Shown one piece after another: positions 34,150 to 42,473 of a stretch of 64,000 nt of DNA (its first letter is position 1; each line of letters opens with the position of its first letter). A program made the position numbers and the translations under genes. The notes below the pieces were generated by a model, which did no database searches, had not been told where the DNA came from, and was given only the letters and a program-made list of their open reading frames with translations. The stretch is from a bacterium UBA4637. GTDB taxonomy: Bacteria; Bacteroidota; Bacteroidia; Bacteroidales; Bacteroidaceae. The stretch is taken from NCBI GenBank assembly GCA_002405875.1, contig DHMR01000112.1, positions 1-64,000 of the forward strand. Direction: 5' to 3'.

Positions 34150-35283
34150 TTATCGATTTTTATACATATTTTCATAATACTTCTGATAGTCTCCAGAAGT
34201 CACATTGTCCATCCACTCCTGGTTGTCGAGATACCACTTCACGGTTTTCTCGATGCCTTCCTCGAACTGTAGGCTTGGCTCCCAACCGAGTTCTCTCTGA
34301 AGCTTGCGAGAGTCGATGGCGTAACGCATGTCGTGTCCCTTGCGGTCGGTGACATGAGTGATAAGATCCATATCCTCACCTTCCTTTCTGCCAAGCAAAC
34401 GATCCACAGTCTTGATGACCACCTTGATGATGTCAATGTTCTTCCACTCGTTGAAACCACCGATATTATAAGTCTCGGCTATCTTTCCCTGGTGGAAAAT
34501 CAAGTCGATAGCTCTTGCATGGTCTTCTACATACAACCAGTCACGCACATTCTCTCCCTTACCATATACAGGCAATGGCTTGCGATGGCGGATGTTATTG
34601 ATGAAGAGAGGAATCAACTTCTCTGGGAACTGGTATGGACCATAGTTGTTGGAGCAGTTGGTCACGATAGTTGGCATTCCGTATGTATCGTGGAAAGCAC
34701 GGACAAAGTGGTCTGAACTTGCCTTCGATGCAGAGTATGGAGAGTGAGGATTGTACTTGGTGGTCTCCACGAAGAACTCCTCGCCGTAAGCCTCATGGTT
34801 CTTGCCGCTCGAAGCTTTGGTGCTGAAAGGTGCCGGGATACCCTCAGGATGGGTCATCTTCAAGGCACCATACACTTCGTCGGTAGAGATATGGTAGAAA
34901 CGCTTGCCCTCGTATCCCTCAGGAAGGCTCTCCCAATAAGTCTTGGCAGCCTGGAGCAAAGACAATGTACCCATCACATTGGTATGGGCAAAGGTGAATG
35001 GATCCTTGATACTACGATCCACGTGGCTCTCGGCAGCAAGATGAATGATGCCATCGACATGCTCATTCTGCATCAACTTCAAGAAAGCGTCGAAGTCGCA
35101 GATGTCCATCTTCACAAACTTATAGTTGGGCTTGTTTTCTATGTCCTTGAGGTTGGCGAGATTACCTGCGTAAGTCAACTTGTCGAGGTTGATGATATTA
35201 TACTCAGGATACTTGTTCACGAAAAGGCGAACAACATGGGAGCCAATGAAGCCTGCACCCCCCGTAATAACTATTGTTTTCAT
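34150..35283 (-). CDS. rfbB: dTDP-glucose 4,6-dehydratase
   Basis: Second step of dTDP-L-rhamnose synthesis: dTDP-glucose to dTDP-4-keto-6-deoxyglucose. Rossmann motif GGAGFIGSHVV at the N-terminus, STDEVYGAL with the active-site Thr-Asp-Glu, and the YSASKASSD catalytic Tyr/Lys. C-terminal NNYGPYQFPEKLIPLF is typical. 377 aa, normal for Bacteroidetes. It is last of the rfbC-rfbD-rfbB set; the thymidylyltransferase rfbA is not in the window. Confidence 0.96.
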   Translation of the reverse strand: MKTIVITGGAGFIGSHVVRLFVNKYPEYNIINLDKLTYAGNLANLKDIENKPNYKFVKMDICDFDAFLKLMQNEHVDGIIHLAAESHVDRSIKDPFTFAHTNVMGTLSLLQAAKTYWESLPEGYEGKRFYHISTDEVYGALKMTHPEGIPAPFSTKASSGKNHEAYGEEFFVETTKYNPHSPYSASKASSDHFVRAFHDTYGMPTIVTNCSNNYGPYQFPEKLIPLFINNIRHRKPLPVYGKGENVRDWLYVEDHARAIDLIFHQGKIAETYNIGGFNEWKNIDIIKVVIKTVDRLLGRKEGEDMDLITHVTDRKGHDMRYAIDSRKLQRELGWEPSLQFEEGIEKTVKWYLDNQEWMDNVTSGDYQKYYENMYKNR

Positions 35284-35285
35284 TA

Positions 35286-35313
35286 ATGTTGAATGTTAAG
35301 TGTTGAATGTTGA
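35286..35313. repeat. 7-bp-period repeat between rfbD and rfbB
   Basis: ATGTTGA ATGTTAA GTGTT GA ATGTTGA, four heptads, ending at an ATTAGGC. It begins 3 nt beyond the rfbB start. A second run of TTTTTAC/ACC-type units follows at about 35328-35362 and overlaps the end of rfbD. Confidence 0.8.
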
Positions 35314-35346
35314 ATTAGGCATACGCCCTTTTACCATTTTACCTTT

Positions 35347-36264
35347 TTACTTTTTCACCTTTAAAAGGTTTGAGATGCACTTCTCCAAGGAATCAATCCA
35401 ATAAGGAACTTCCACACCAAAGGATTCCTTGATGGTACGCTTGTCCAAAACGGAATAAGCAGGACGAGTCACAGGAGAAGGATACTCCGAACTATAGCAA
35501 GGTTGAATGTCGCAATCAGTATGTCCCGAAATACGAGCGATCATCTGGGTGAAATCATACCAAGAGCAAACTCCCTCATTAGAGAAATGATAAACACCCA
35601 CATACTTGCTATCATCTTCTACCGACTTCAGCTTTTCCAAGATTGTCTCGATAGCCTTAGCCAAGTCAAGTGCATAGGTTGGAGTGCCGCATTGGTCAAA
35701 AACAACCTTCAGTTGAGGTTTGGTAGCGGTGAGGTTGAGCATGGTTTTGCAGAAGTTCTTGCCAAACTCAGAGTAAAGCCAAGCGGTACGGATTATCACA
35801 TACTTGCAACCTGTGGCGATAATTTTCTGTTCGCCATGAAGTTTGGTGGTGCCATAGACACCCGTAGGAGTACCCTTTTGGTCAGGGCCGCAAGGCACAT
35901 TGTAAGGTTCCTTGCCAAAGACATAATCAGTGGAAATTTGCACCAAGAGTCCATTAACCTCCTTCATGGCCAAAGCCAAGTTCTCCGGAGCATCGGCATT
36001 CAATTTCTCTGCGAGTGCGGCCAACTTCTCGTCCGTCTCACAGGCATCCACATTGGTCCAAGCGGCACAATTGATGATAGCCTTGATCTCATTGTCTTTC
36101 ACCATCTTGCGGATGGCATCCATGTCCGTGATGTCAAGGTAAGTGGTTTCAAGCCCCTCTACCTGATTGACATCCGTAAAGATATAATGGTCTGTTGTGT
36201 TTTGGCTAACGATGCGCATTTCATTGCCAAGTTGACCGTTGGCACCAGTTACTAATATGTTCAT
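35347..36264 (-). CDS. rfbD: dTDP-4-dehydrorhamnose reductase
   Basis: Final step giving dTDP-L-rhamnose, using NAD(P)H. It has the short-chain reductase pattern: N-terminal VTGANGQLGNEM, NCAAWTNVD, STDYVFG, and YGTTKLHGEQ with the catalytic Tyr/Lys. A C-terminal VTRPAYSVLD segment is typical of RfbD/RmlD. 305 aa, normal. Operon with rfbC upstream and rfbB downstream; the gaps carry heptad repeats instead of promoters. Confidence 0.95.
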   Translation of the reverse strand: MNILVTGANGQLGNEMRIVSQNTTDHYIFTDVNQVEGLETTYLDITDMDAIRKMVKDNEIKAIINCAAWTNVDACETDEKLAALAEKLNADAPENLALAMKEVNGLLVQISTDYVFGKEPYNVPCGPDQKGTPTGVYGTTKLHGEQKIIATGCKYVIIRTAWLYSEFGKNFCKTMLNLTATKPQLKVVFDQCGTPTYALDLAKAIETILEKLKSVEDDSKYVGVYHFSNEGVCSWYDFTQMIARISGHTDCDIQPCYSSEYPSPVTRPAYSVLDKRTIKESFGVEVPYWIDSLEKCISNLLKVKK

Positions 36265-36268
36265 TGCA

Positions 36269-36317
36269 ATGTTAAATGTTGAATGTTGATTATTGAATGT
36301 AGAATATTGAATGTAGA
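36269..36317. repeat. 7-bp-period repeat between rfbC and rfbD
   Basis: Seven heptads (ATGTTAA, ATGTTGA twice, TTATTGA, ATGTAGA, ATATTGA, ATGTAGA). It starts 4 nt beyond the rfbD start codon. Same unit type as at 35286-35313. Confidence 0.85.
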
Positions 36318-36350
36318 ATGAAGTTCATGTCATCACTCATTCCTATAACA

Positions 36351-36938
36351 TCAGTCATACAAGCTGACATGGATGTCGAAAGGACTATCAAAATCCTTGA
36401 GCATGTTGTGCTTCGTGTCTTTTTCTGAGAGAATGGCATGGTCAGTAGGGATCTTCCAGTCAATGCCCAGGCTATCATCCAATATAGAGATGCCACCATC
36501 CGCTTCCGGATGATAAAACTCGTCACATTTGTACTGGAACACTGCCGTCTCGCTCAGTACTGCAAAACCATGGGCAAAGCCACGAGGCACAAAGAACTGA
36601 CGGTGATTATCCTCCGTCAACTCTACAGCCACATGTTTGCCATAAGTAGGAGAACCCTTGCGAATATCCACGGCCACGTCGAGCACAGCACCTTTCACAC
36701 AGCGCACCAACTTACTTTGGGTAAATGGTGGACGCTGGAAATGGAGACCACGCATCACGCCATAAGAAGACATACTCTCGTTGTCTTGGCAGAAATTAAT
36801 ACTATGTCCCAAGATAGGAGCTACTTTCTCGTCAAACTCACGCTGCGAGAAACTCTCAAAAAAATATCCCCGGGCATCCTTGAAAACACGAGGCTCAATA
36901 ATGAGCACATCCTTTATATCAGTTTTGATTACTTCCAT
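36351..36938 (-). CDS. rfbC: dTDP-4-dehydrorhamnose 3,5-epimerase
   Basis: Third step of dTDP-rhamnose synthesis. RmlC cupin motifs are visible: FKDARGYFFESFSQREF, FCQDNESMSSYGVMRGLHFQ with the catalytic His, AVDIRKGSPTYGKHVAVEL, FFVPRGFAHGF and VFQYKCDEFYHPEADGGI. 195 aa, normal length. It follows fcl by 56 nt and is upstream of rfbD. Confidence 0.96.
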   Translation of the reverse strand: MEVIKTDIKDVLIIEPRVFKDARGYFFESFSQREFDEKVAPILGHSINFCQDNESMSSYGVMRGLHFQRPPFTQSKLVRCVKGAVLDVAVDIRKGSPTYGKHVAVELTEDNHRQFFVPRGFAHGFAVLSETAVFQYKCDEFYHPEADGGISILDDSLGIDWKIPTDHAILSEKDTKHNMLKDFDSPFDIHVSLYD

Positions 36939-36994
36939 TTTTCACCTTATTATATTAAATATGTAAGATCGTATCCTTTCAAATGTAAAAATCG

Positions 36995-38203
36995 TCAATC
37001 TCTCAAGCTCTCTTGATACCACTCGTAAAGCTTCTTGACACCATCTTCGATTTCTACCTTATGAGTCCAACCAAGAGAATGCAACTTGCTGACATCAATA
37101 AGTTTTCTAGGTGTGCCATCCGGCTTACTGGCATCAAATTCAATTTTTCCTTCAAAACCTACGGTCTTAACGATGAGTTCAGAGAGCTGTCGGATGGTCA
37201 ATTCCTTGCCTGTACCTACATTGATATGGCAGTTGCGAATCTCTCCCAGCGAAGGAATGGCACCTCCACGGCCTTCGGAGTTATTTCGATCAACAGCACC
37301 ATTTACTTTCGCTCCATAGAAAACTGAGGAGTATTTCTCGATACCAATGATATCCTTGAAGTCCACGTTCAAGAGCACATGCACACTCGCATCCGCCATA
37401 TCTTCGCTCCAAAGGAACTCACGCAATGGCTTGCCTGTTCCCCAAAGCACCACCTTATTATCATAGATACCATAAAACTCCAAGGCTTTCAAAATGCGAT
37501 CATGGTCATTGTGACCATCCACATTGCCCTCGCCGATAATGGAACGGAGCTTGTCTGTAGGATTGATTGGCCGTTTGTCCATATCTACCTCGATGCTGTG
37601 CCAATCCCCCTCGTGAATCAACTTAGACAAGTAAATCTTGCGCATCATAGCTGGCATCACATGACTGTTCTCCAAATGAAAATTGTCGTTAGGACCATAA
37701 AGATTGGTTGGCATTACGGCGATATAGTTGGTGCCGTACTGGAGATTGTAACTCTCGCACATTTTTAATCCAGCAATCTTAGCGATGGCATATTCTTCGT
37801 TGGTATATTCCAATGGAGAAGTCAAGAGTACATCCTCCTTCATAGGCTGAGGAGCATCCTTCGGATAGATGCAAGTAGAGCCGAGGAAGAGAAGCTTTTT
37901 TACGCCATGGCTATAAGCATTACTGATGACATTGCACTGCATCTTCATGTTCTGCATGATGAAGTCGGCACGATAAAGTGAGTTCGCCATGATGCCACCC
38001 ACAAAGGCTGCGGCAAGGACTACCGCATCTGGACGTTCCTCGTCGAAAAACTTCTGCACAGCATATTGGTCGGTCAAATCTAGCTCTTTGTGAGAACGCC
38101 CAACCAAGTTGTTGTACCCACGTTTCTTCAAATTGTTCCAAATAGCGGAGCCCACCAAGCCATGATGACCGGCAACATAAATCTTACTATCCTTACTCAA
38201 CAT
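36995..38203 (-). CDS. fcl: GDP-L-fucose synthase
   Basis: NADPH-dependent 3,5-epimerase/4-reductase making GDP-L-fucose from GDP-4-keto-6-deoxymannose. [12 protein letters not shown] is the cofactor loop, [16 protein letters not shown] and [13 protein letters not shown] hold the active-site Ser, Tyr and Lys, and [13 protein letters not shown] is conserved. At 402 aa it is longer than the enteric enzyme (about 320); the extra sequence is in the C-terminal substrate domain, as often in Bacteroidetes. The usual partner gmd is not in the window. It is first gene of the nucleotide-sugar operon; promoter at 38242-38249. Confidence 0.94.
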   Translation of the reverse strand: MLSKDSKIYVAGHHGLVGSAIWNNLKKRGYNNLVGRSHKELDLTDQYAVQKFFDEERPDAVVLAAAFVGGIMANSLYRADFIMQNMKMQCNVISNAYSHGVKKLLFLGSTCIYPKDAPQPMKEDVLLTSPLEYTNEEYAIAKIAGLKMCESYNLQYGTNYIAVMPTNLYGPNDNFHLENSHVMPAMMRKIYLSKLIHEGDWHSIEVDMDKRPINPTDKLRSIIGEGNVDGHNDHDRILKALEFYGIYDNKVVLWGTGKPLREFLWSEDMADASVHVLLNVDFKDIIGIEKYSSVFYGAKVNGAVDRNNSEGRGGAIPSLGEIRNCHINVGTGKELTIRQLSELIVKTVGFEGKIEFDASKPDGTPRKLIDVSKLHSLGWTHKVEIEDGVKKLYEWYQESLRD

Positions 38204-38241
38204 TTTCTTTCAAAATATCTAAGTTATTGTTTTTGTCCGTG

Positions 38242-38249
38242 CAAAATTA
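38242..38249 (-). promoter_or_regulatory. -7 element for the nucleotide-sugar operon
   Basis: CAAAATTA on the plus strand reads TAATTTTG on the minus strand, 39 nt before fcl. Confidence 0.6.
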
Positions 38250-38323
38250 CTATTTTTCTTGCAAAGAATAAAGGAATCCTTGATTTATTTTAGATTTTTC
38301 TTCTTCAAATCAGATTTTTGACG

Positions 38324-38331
38324 TAACTTTG
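38324..38331 (+). promoter_or_regulatory. -7 element for the lipoprotein at 38352
   Basis: TAACTTTG ends 20 nt before the ATG, so the leader is only about 14 nt. Confidence 0.6.
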
Positions 38332-38351
38332 TACCCAAAATTAGATTGATT

Positions 38352-39194
38352 ATGAAATTAAAGTCTTTATTTTTCATAGGCATCGCTGGTTTGGCATTGG
38401 CTTCTTGCCATCGTGGTCCCAAGCCACCTGTCAAGAAAACCAACATGCCTATCAGCTTATCGAAACCTGCCAAAGGAGACAAGGCTATCTATGGATTGGC
38501 TTGCATGGGATGCACTGACACAACGGTGGTTTTACTGCCGAATGGTGGTGGCGACCCTATCAAGTACAACATCCTCGATGCCAACCGACGCCACCAGGTA
38601 TTCGGAAATATTGAGATAGGCGACTGGATTTGTGTTATTCCTAGTACCAGCAAGGATACCCACAACAGTGCCAACATGGTCATCGACCTGGACAAGCTCA
38701 AGGCGACCTGGACCTACCAAGTGATGCCCCACCTACGTGACGTCAGCCACCTCTCCAAACGTCAGCAAGCTCGCATACTGGCCAACATGCCAGACAGTAT
38801 CGTGGAAACCTACATGATACCGCGCGAATATGGTTTTTCTCTTAAACGAATGAGTGAGGCTAGGTCAGTGGGATATGTGATGCAAAACAGTTCGGTTGAA
38901 GATGACAGTCCTGTGGAATATCCTGAGGTTCCACAATATACGGAATGGCACGCTTACAATGGTAAGCTACTCTTGGTAAGGGGGAAATACGCCATCAATG
39001 GCAAGGTCTTCAATCGGAAGACCACTATAGACACCTTGAGCTTTGTCTTTTTCAATAATGATTCCCTTGCCCTCCGTGACCGTCGGGGCAATGTCATTGG
39101 CTATCATCGCAAGGCGAATGACCAAGACGCCAATGCCGCCGCACGTGCTGCAGCCACGAAGGCTGCCAACAAGATTAAGCAAGAGCTGAAATAA
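38352..39194 (+). CDS. lipoprotein of unknown function
   Basis: 280 aa starting MKLKSLFFIG, with a lipobox LASC (Cys19). Residues 46-60 contain CMGCTDTT, a CxxC that might bind metal or redox-react; this is only a possibility. The middle has IYGLACMG and IEIGDWICVIP beta segments, a helical YMIPREYGFSLKRM region, then a second beta part (WHAYNGKLLLVRGKYAINGK). The tail is Ala/Lys-rich helical. No family recognised. The TTG at 38346 could extend it by two codons, but the ATG fits the promoter better. Confidence 0.75.
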   Translation: MKLKSLFFIGIAGLALASCHRGPKPPVKKTNMPISLSKPAKGDKAIYGLACMGCTDTTVVLLPNGGGDPIKYNILDANRRHQVFGNIEIGDWICVIPSTSKDTHNSANMVIDLDKLKATWTYQVMPHLRDVSHLSKRQQARILANMPDSIVETYMIPREYGFSLKRMSEARSVGYVMQNSSVEDDSPVEYPEVPQYTEWHAYNGKLLLVRGKYAINGKVFNRKTTIDTLSFVFFNNDSLALRDRRGNVIGYHRKANDQDANAAARAAATKAANKIKQELK

Positions 39195-39252
39195 CAAATT
39201 TTGGTTTAATATTCCCCAAAACATATAATCTCTAGTTTTTTCAAACAACGGA

Positions 39253-39942
39253 TTATAGAATCTCAAGAATTTCAGAAAAATGAGATATCCGACGGAGGCG
39301 TTCATGATTGAACTCCTCCGTTTTTTCATGCGCCCACGTAGTGTGAAAGGGGATATGAATAGCCGAAGCACCTATTTTCAAGGCTGGTGCGATGTCACTC
39401 TTAAAACTATTGCCCACCATCACTAGCTCCTCCGGAAGCACTTCCAAGTCCTTACAAAGGTGACGATAAGCCTCAGGAGTTTTATCACTTACGATACTGA
39501 CCACATCAAAGAATCGACGTAAGCCAGAACGCCAAAGCTTATTCTCCTGATCTTTCAGCTCACCCTTGGTAAAGACAGCCAACTTATAGTTGCGCAATAA
39601 ATCCAAAGTACTCTCCACCCCTTCCAAAGGCTTGGCATCCAAGTGCAACAACGTTTTTCCCAGGTTGACAATGCGACCAATGACTTTAGCCGACACATCA
39701 CCATCGCTTATTTTGATGGCATTCTCAATCAAAGAAATTGTAAAGGCCTTGGCACCATAGCCCAAATCCTCCATGTTACTGCATTCCGTCTCAAAGAGCG
39801 AAGCTGAGATTTCCTCCTTACTTGCGAAATCAGAAAGCAATTCACAATACTTATCCTCAACATCCTCAAAATAGTTTTGCAATGCCCAGAGCGTGTCGTC
39901 CGCATCAAAGGCTATCGCCTTGATATGATTTAGTTTCTCCAT
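39253..39942 (-). CDS. HAD-family hydrolase (YjjG-like)
   Basis: 229-aa HAD phosphatase. The nucleophile motif is FDADDTLW, motif II FTKGE, motif III lysine in KDQENKLWRSGL, and motif IV GNSFKSDIAPALKIGA. The helical cap of about 80 residues fits the YjjG/nucleotidase-like or phosphoglycolate group. The frame is open to 40008, but a promoter element at 39968-39975 lies inside that extension, so the ATG at 39942 is preferred. Substrate unknown. Confidence 0.9.
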   Translation of the reverse strand: MEKLNHIKAIAFDADDTLWALQNYFEDVEDKYCELLSDFASKEEISASLFETECSNMEDLGYGAKAFTISLIENAIKISDGDVSAKVIGRIVNLGKTLLHLDAKPLEGVESTLDLLRNYKLAVFTKGELKDQENKLWRSGLRRFFDVVSIVSDKTPEAYRHLCKDLEVLPEELVMVGNSFKSDIAPALKIGASAIHIPFHTTWAHEKTEEFNHERLRRISHFSEILEIL

Positions 39943-39967
39943 GTATTCTCTTCTTATTTTTCGGCTG

Positions 39968-39975
39968 CAAAGGTA
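39968..39975 (-). promoter_or_regulatory. -7 element for the HAD hydrolase
   Basis: CAAAGGTA on the plus strand reads TACCTTTG on the minus strand, 26 nt before the start. It decides the start site of the HAD gene. Confidence 0.6.
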
Positions 39976-40025
39976 ATACATTTCCCTGAAAAAAACGAAG
40001 AAACGCAAGCCTATCTTACTTGAAT

Positions 40026-41066
40026 TTAGAAATGGGTCATAAATTCCACAACAATTTTGTCTTTCTCTGAAGTCTTGGCTATACCACCATTGCGGTAGAA
40101 ATACTTCTCGTAGTTGATGCGGATATCCGAAATGAATGGCTTAGCCAAGCTCAAGGTCACACCACCAGTTACACGATGGCGCTTGTAGTCATTGACCTTC
40201 AACACACCAGGATTGTCATCCGTGGCATCATAGCGCGTACCATCACTGTGGTCGCTCATAAAGTCGTATCTTGCCAAAGGCGACACTTTCTTGATGAAGC
40301 TTTTAGGGTTGGCCATCGGTATGTCATAGCACATAAATCCATCGAAGGCATGCACGTCATGGAAGGCATTCTTGGAGTAATGCTTGTAGAGATACTCAGC
40401 CTCAGCAATAAAACCGCCCTTGTGGAAGGTCAATCCTGCATCATACATATTGACCGTCACATCCGAAGGCTTGATTTTTTGGGTACTCAACACGAGGTTG
40501 ACATTCGGGAAGAGAAACTGCGCCTTGGCGGAATAGTTGATGCCCTTGGTCCAATAGTCCTTTTGATTGGTCAAGCCTGAGCCGTTGAAGACACCAGCGT
40601 TCACAATGATAGGGAACCCGACATTCCAGGTATAGCCTATCTCTGCACCAACATCACGCACATTGCCTACCTGTTTGGCGATAAACGAACGATTGGCGAA
40701 GTACTGCTGATGAGGAGAGCGATGGGCATCAATAGTGAATGGCACACGCTCCTGACCGATGGTAAATTGTAAGGTCTTCCAAGGGGTGATACGGGTAAAG
40801 GCATCGAGCATTTTAATCTTACCCTCGTCGCATAGGTCAATCTCGGCCTTGTAACTCACGGCTGAAGTTACTTTGCCCGCCACATTAATGCGGGCAGTGC
40901 GCACCTCGAATCGTCCTTCCCCTTCCTCGGTTTGATATTCATACTTCGAGCGGATGGTTCCACCGATTTTCGGTGTCTTGTCAACTTGTTCCTGCCCATC
41001 ATTCTGAGCCATCGCCGCCAAGCTTGCCAAAGAGAGCAAGGCAACGGCCATCGTCTTTCTTTTCAT
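40026..41066 (-). CDS. outer-membrane porin (phosphate-selective porin O/P type)
   Basis: 346 aa with a signal peptide (cleavage after AMA, about residue 20). The rest is beta-strand rich: FEVRTARINVAGKVT, YKAEIDL, ITPWKTLQFTIGQERVPFTID and a C-terminal Phe (EFMTHF) as in barrel proteins. The pattern fits the Pfam porin O/P family. It would form a passive outer-membrane pore, perhaps for anions. It precedes the HAD gene, but each has its own promoter (here 41102-41109). Confidence 0.82.
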   Translation of the reverse strand: MKRKTMAVALLSLASLAAMAQNDGQEQVDKTPKIGGTIRSKYEYQTEEGEGRFEVRTARINVAGKVTSAVSYKAEIDLCDEGKIKMLDAFTRITPWKTLQFTIGQERVPFTIDAHRSPHQQYFANRSFIAKQVGNVRDVGAEIGYTWNVGFPIIVNAGVFNGSGLTNQKDYWTKGINYSAKAQFLFPNVNLVLSTQKIKPSDVTVNMYDAGLTFHKGGFIAEAEYLYKHYSKNAFHDVHAFDGFMCYDIPMANPKSFIKKVSPLARYDFMSDHSDGTRYDATDDNPGVLKVNDYKRHRVTGGVTLSLAKPFISDIRINYEKYFYRNGGIAKTSEKDKIVVEFMTHF

Positions 41067-41101
41067 GTCTTGTAATTTTTGTGCTTATTGATTTTCGGCT
41101 G

Positions 41102-41109
41102 CAAAATTA
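41102..41109 (-). promoter_or_regulatory. -7 element for the porin
   Basis: CAAAATTA on the plus strand reads TAATTTTG on the minus strand, 36 nt before the start. Confidence 0.6.
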
Positions 41110-41176
41110 CATAGACGATGTTTCTATTCCACGACACAAATGTTACAAAATGATGAAAAACTGCGAAATCACATCA

Positions 41177-42316
41177 TCAGCGCTGCTGTGAGAGTATGTC
41201 ATGTCTCATCCGTTCCATGAATGGGGCAACATGCTCGAAGTACATGCGGTAGCCCTCACAAAGGTAATTAAGTCCAGGCTCACCATCCACCGTTTTCAAC
41301 AGACGATTCTTAGGACATTCACCATTACAAGTAAAGAGCCACTTGCATCGCTTGCATTGCCCTGGCAGGGCATCAAACTTATCCCTTCCGAACTTCAGCT
41401 GTCGGTCAGAGTACATCATCTCCATGATGCTATGCTCCTTGATATTACCGAGCTTATACTCAGGATATACGAAGTGGTCGCATGAATAGAGGTCGCCATT
41501 ATGTTCCAAAACTCCGGCGTGTCCACAGTATCGAGCCAAAGAGCATACTCCGGGAGCGACACCACACCAGTTGGCTAAGGTAGCCTCGAATATCTGCACG
41601 AAGTATTCGCCCACGTCCTTTCTCACCCATTCATCAAACAAGCCGCAAAGGAACTCCCCCCATTGCTTAGGCTGAACACTGTATTCAGTCAACTCACCTA
41701 GTCGGGAGGCATCCACAACAGGGGTAAACTGGATGAACTTACAGCCTATTTTCTTGAAGAAATGGTAGAACTCCACAGGATGGTCACCATTGAGACGATT
41801 CACCACCGCCATGGCATTCCACTCCACATGGTGTCGGTTCAGTATCTCGATACCTTTCATGACCTCATCAAAGGTTGGACCACCATTCGCAGCTCGACGA
41901 TAGGCATCATGATACTCCTTGGGACCGTCGATGGAAACACCAATCAACCACCCGTTGCGATGGAAGAACTCGGCATACTCGTCGGTAATGAGCGTACCAT
42001 TGGTCTGAAGACTATTGTCTATATTTCGCCCGCCAGCATACTTTTGCTGAAGTTCCATCACTTTCTCATAATAGCTTACAGGGCGAAGCATCGGTTCTCC
42101 ACCATGCCAAGTGAAGAGCACATCATTCATGGTTTGGCTCTCGATGTATTCCTTGATGAAGTTTTCCAGCGTTTCATCATCCATCATGTTGTGCTCATGA
42201 GGATAGAGTTTCGACTTCTCCAAGTAGTAACAATACTTACATCGGAGATTGCAGGCTGCGCCGACAGGCTTTGCCATCACATACAGGGGTTTTGCGAAAG
42301 GTGCTATTGTTGCCAT
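41177..42316 (-). CDS. anaerobic sulfatase-maturating enzyme (radical SAM/SPASM)
   Basis: Radical SAM enzyme that oxidises the active-site Ser or Cys of sulfatases to formylglycine without oxygen. The radical-SAM cluster cysteines are C22, C26 and C29 (CNLRCKYCYY). Two SPASM auxiliary clusters are indicated by CGHAGVLEHNGDLYSCDHFV and CKRCKWLFTCNGECPKNR. 379 aa, within the family range. It lies directly downstream of a serine-type sulfatase that needs it, but with its own promoter (42371-42378) beyond the sulfatase terminator, so it can also serve sulfatases elsewhere. Confidence 0.93.
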   Translation of the reverse strand: MATIAPFAKPLYVMAKPVGAACNLRCKYCYYLEKSKLYPHEHNMMDDETLENFIKEYIESQTMNDVLFTWHGGEPMLRPVSYYEKVMELQQKYAGGRNIDNSLQTNGTLITDEYAEFFHRNGWLIGVSIDGPKEYHDAYRRAANGGPTFDEVMKGIEILNRHHVEWNAMAVVNRLNGDHPVEFYHFFKKIGCKFIQFTPVVDASRLGELTEYSVQPKQWGEFLCGLFDEWVRKDVGEYFVQIFEATLANWCGVAPGVCSLARYCGHAGVLEHNGDLYSCDHFVYPEYKLGNIKEHSIMEMMYSDRQLKFGRDKFDALPGQCKRCKWLFTCNGECPKNRLLKTVDGEPGLNYLCEGYRMYFEHVAPFMERMRHDILSQQR

Positions 42317-42370
42317 ATATATTCATTCATGTTTTTGATTGATGCAAAAAGGGCATCTCCTTTTATTTTG

Positions 42371-42378
42371 CAAAGGTA
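42371..42378 (-). promoter_or_regulatory. -7 element for the sulfatase maturase
   Basis: CAAAGGTA on the plus strand reads TACCTTTG on the minus strand, 55 nt before the start. Confidence 0.6.
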
Positions 42379-42398
42379 CACATTTATTTCCACATGAA

Positions 42399-42442
42399 AA
42401 ATCCCACATATATGGTATAAGCACACCAAATATGCGGGATTT
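42399..42442 (-). terminator. terminator of the sulfatase operon
   Basis: AAATCCCACATA pairs with TATGCGGGATTT with one mismatch, followed on the minus strand by a T-run, 32 nt after the sulfatase stop. Confidence 0.75.
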
Positions 42443-42473
42443 AATAACACTAGCTAATAAGGAAATCGACGTT

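Noticed and set aside
39943..40008. Extended N-terminus of the HAD hydrolase
   Set aside because: A promoter element lies inside the extension, so the start at 39942 is preferred.
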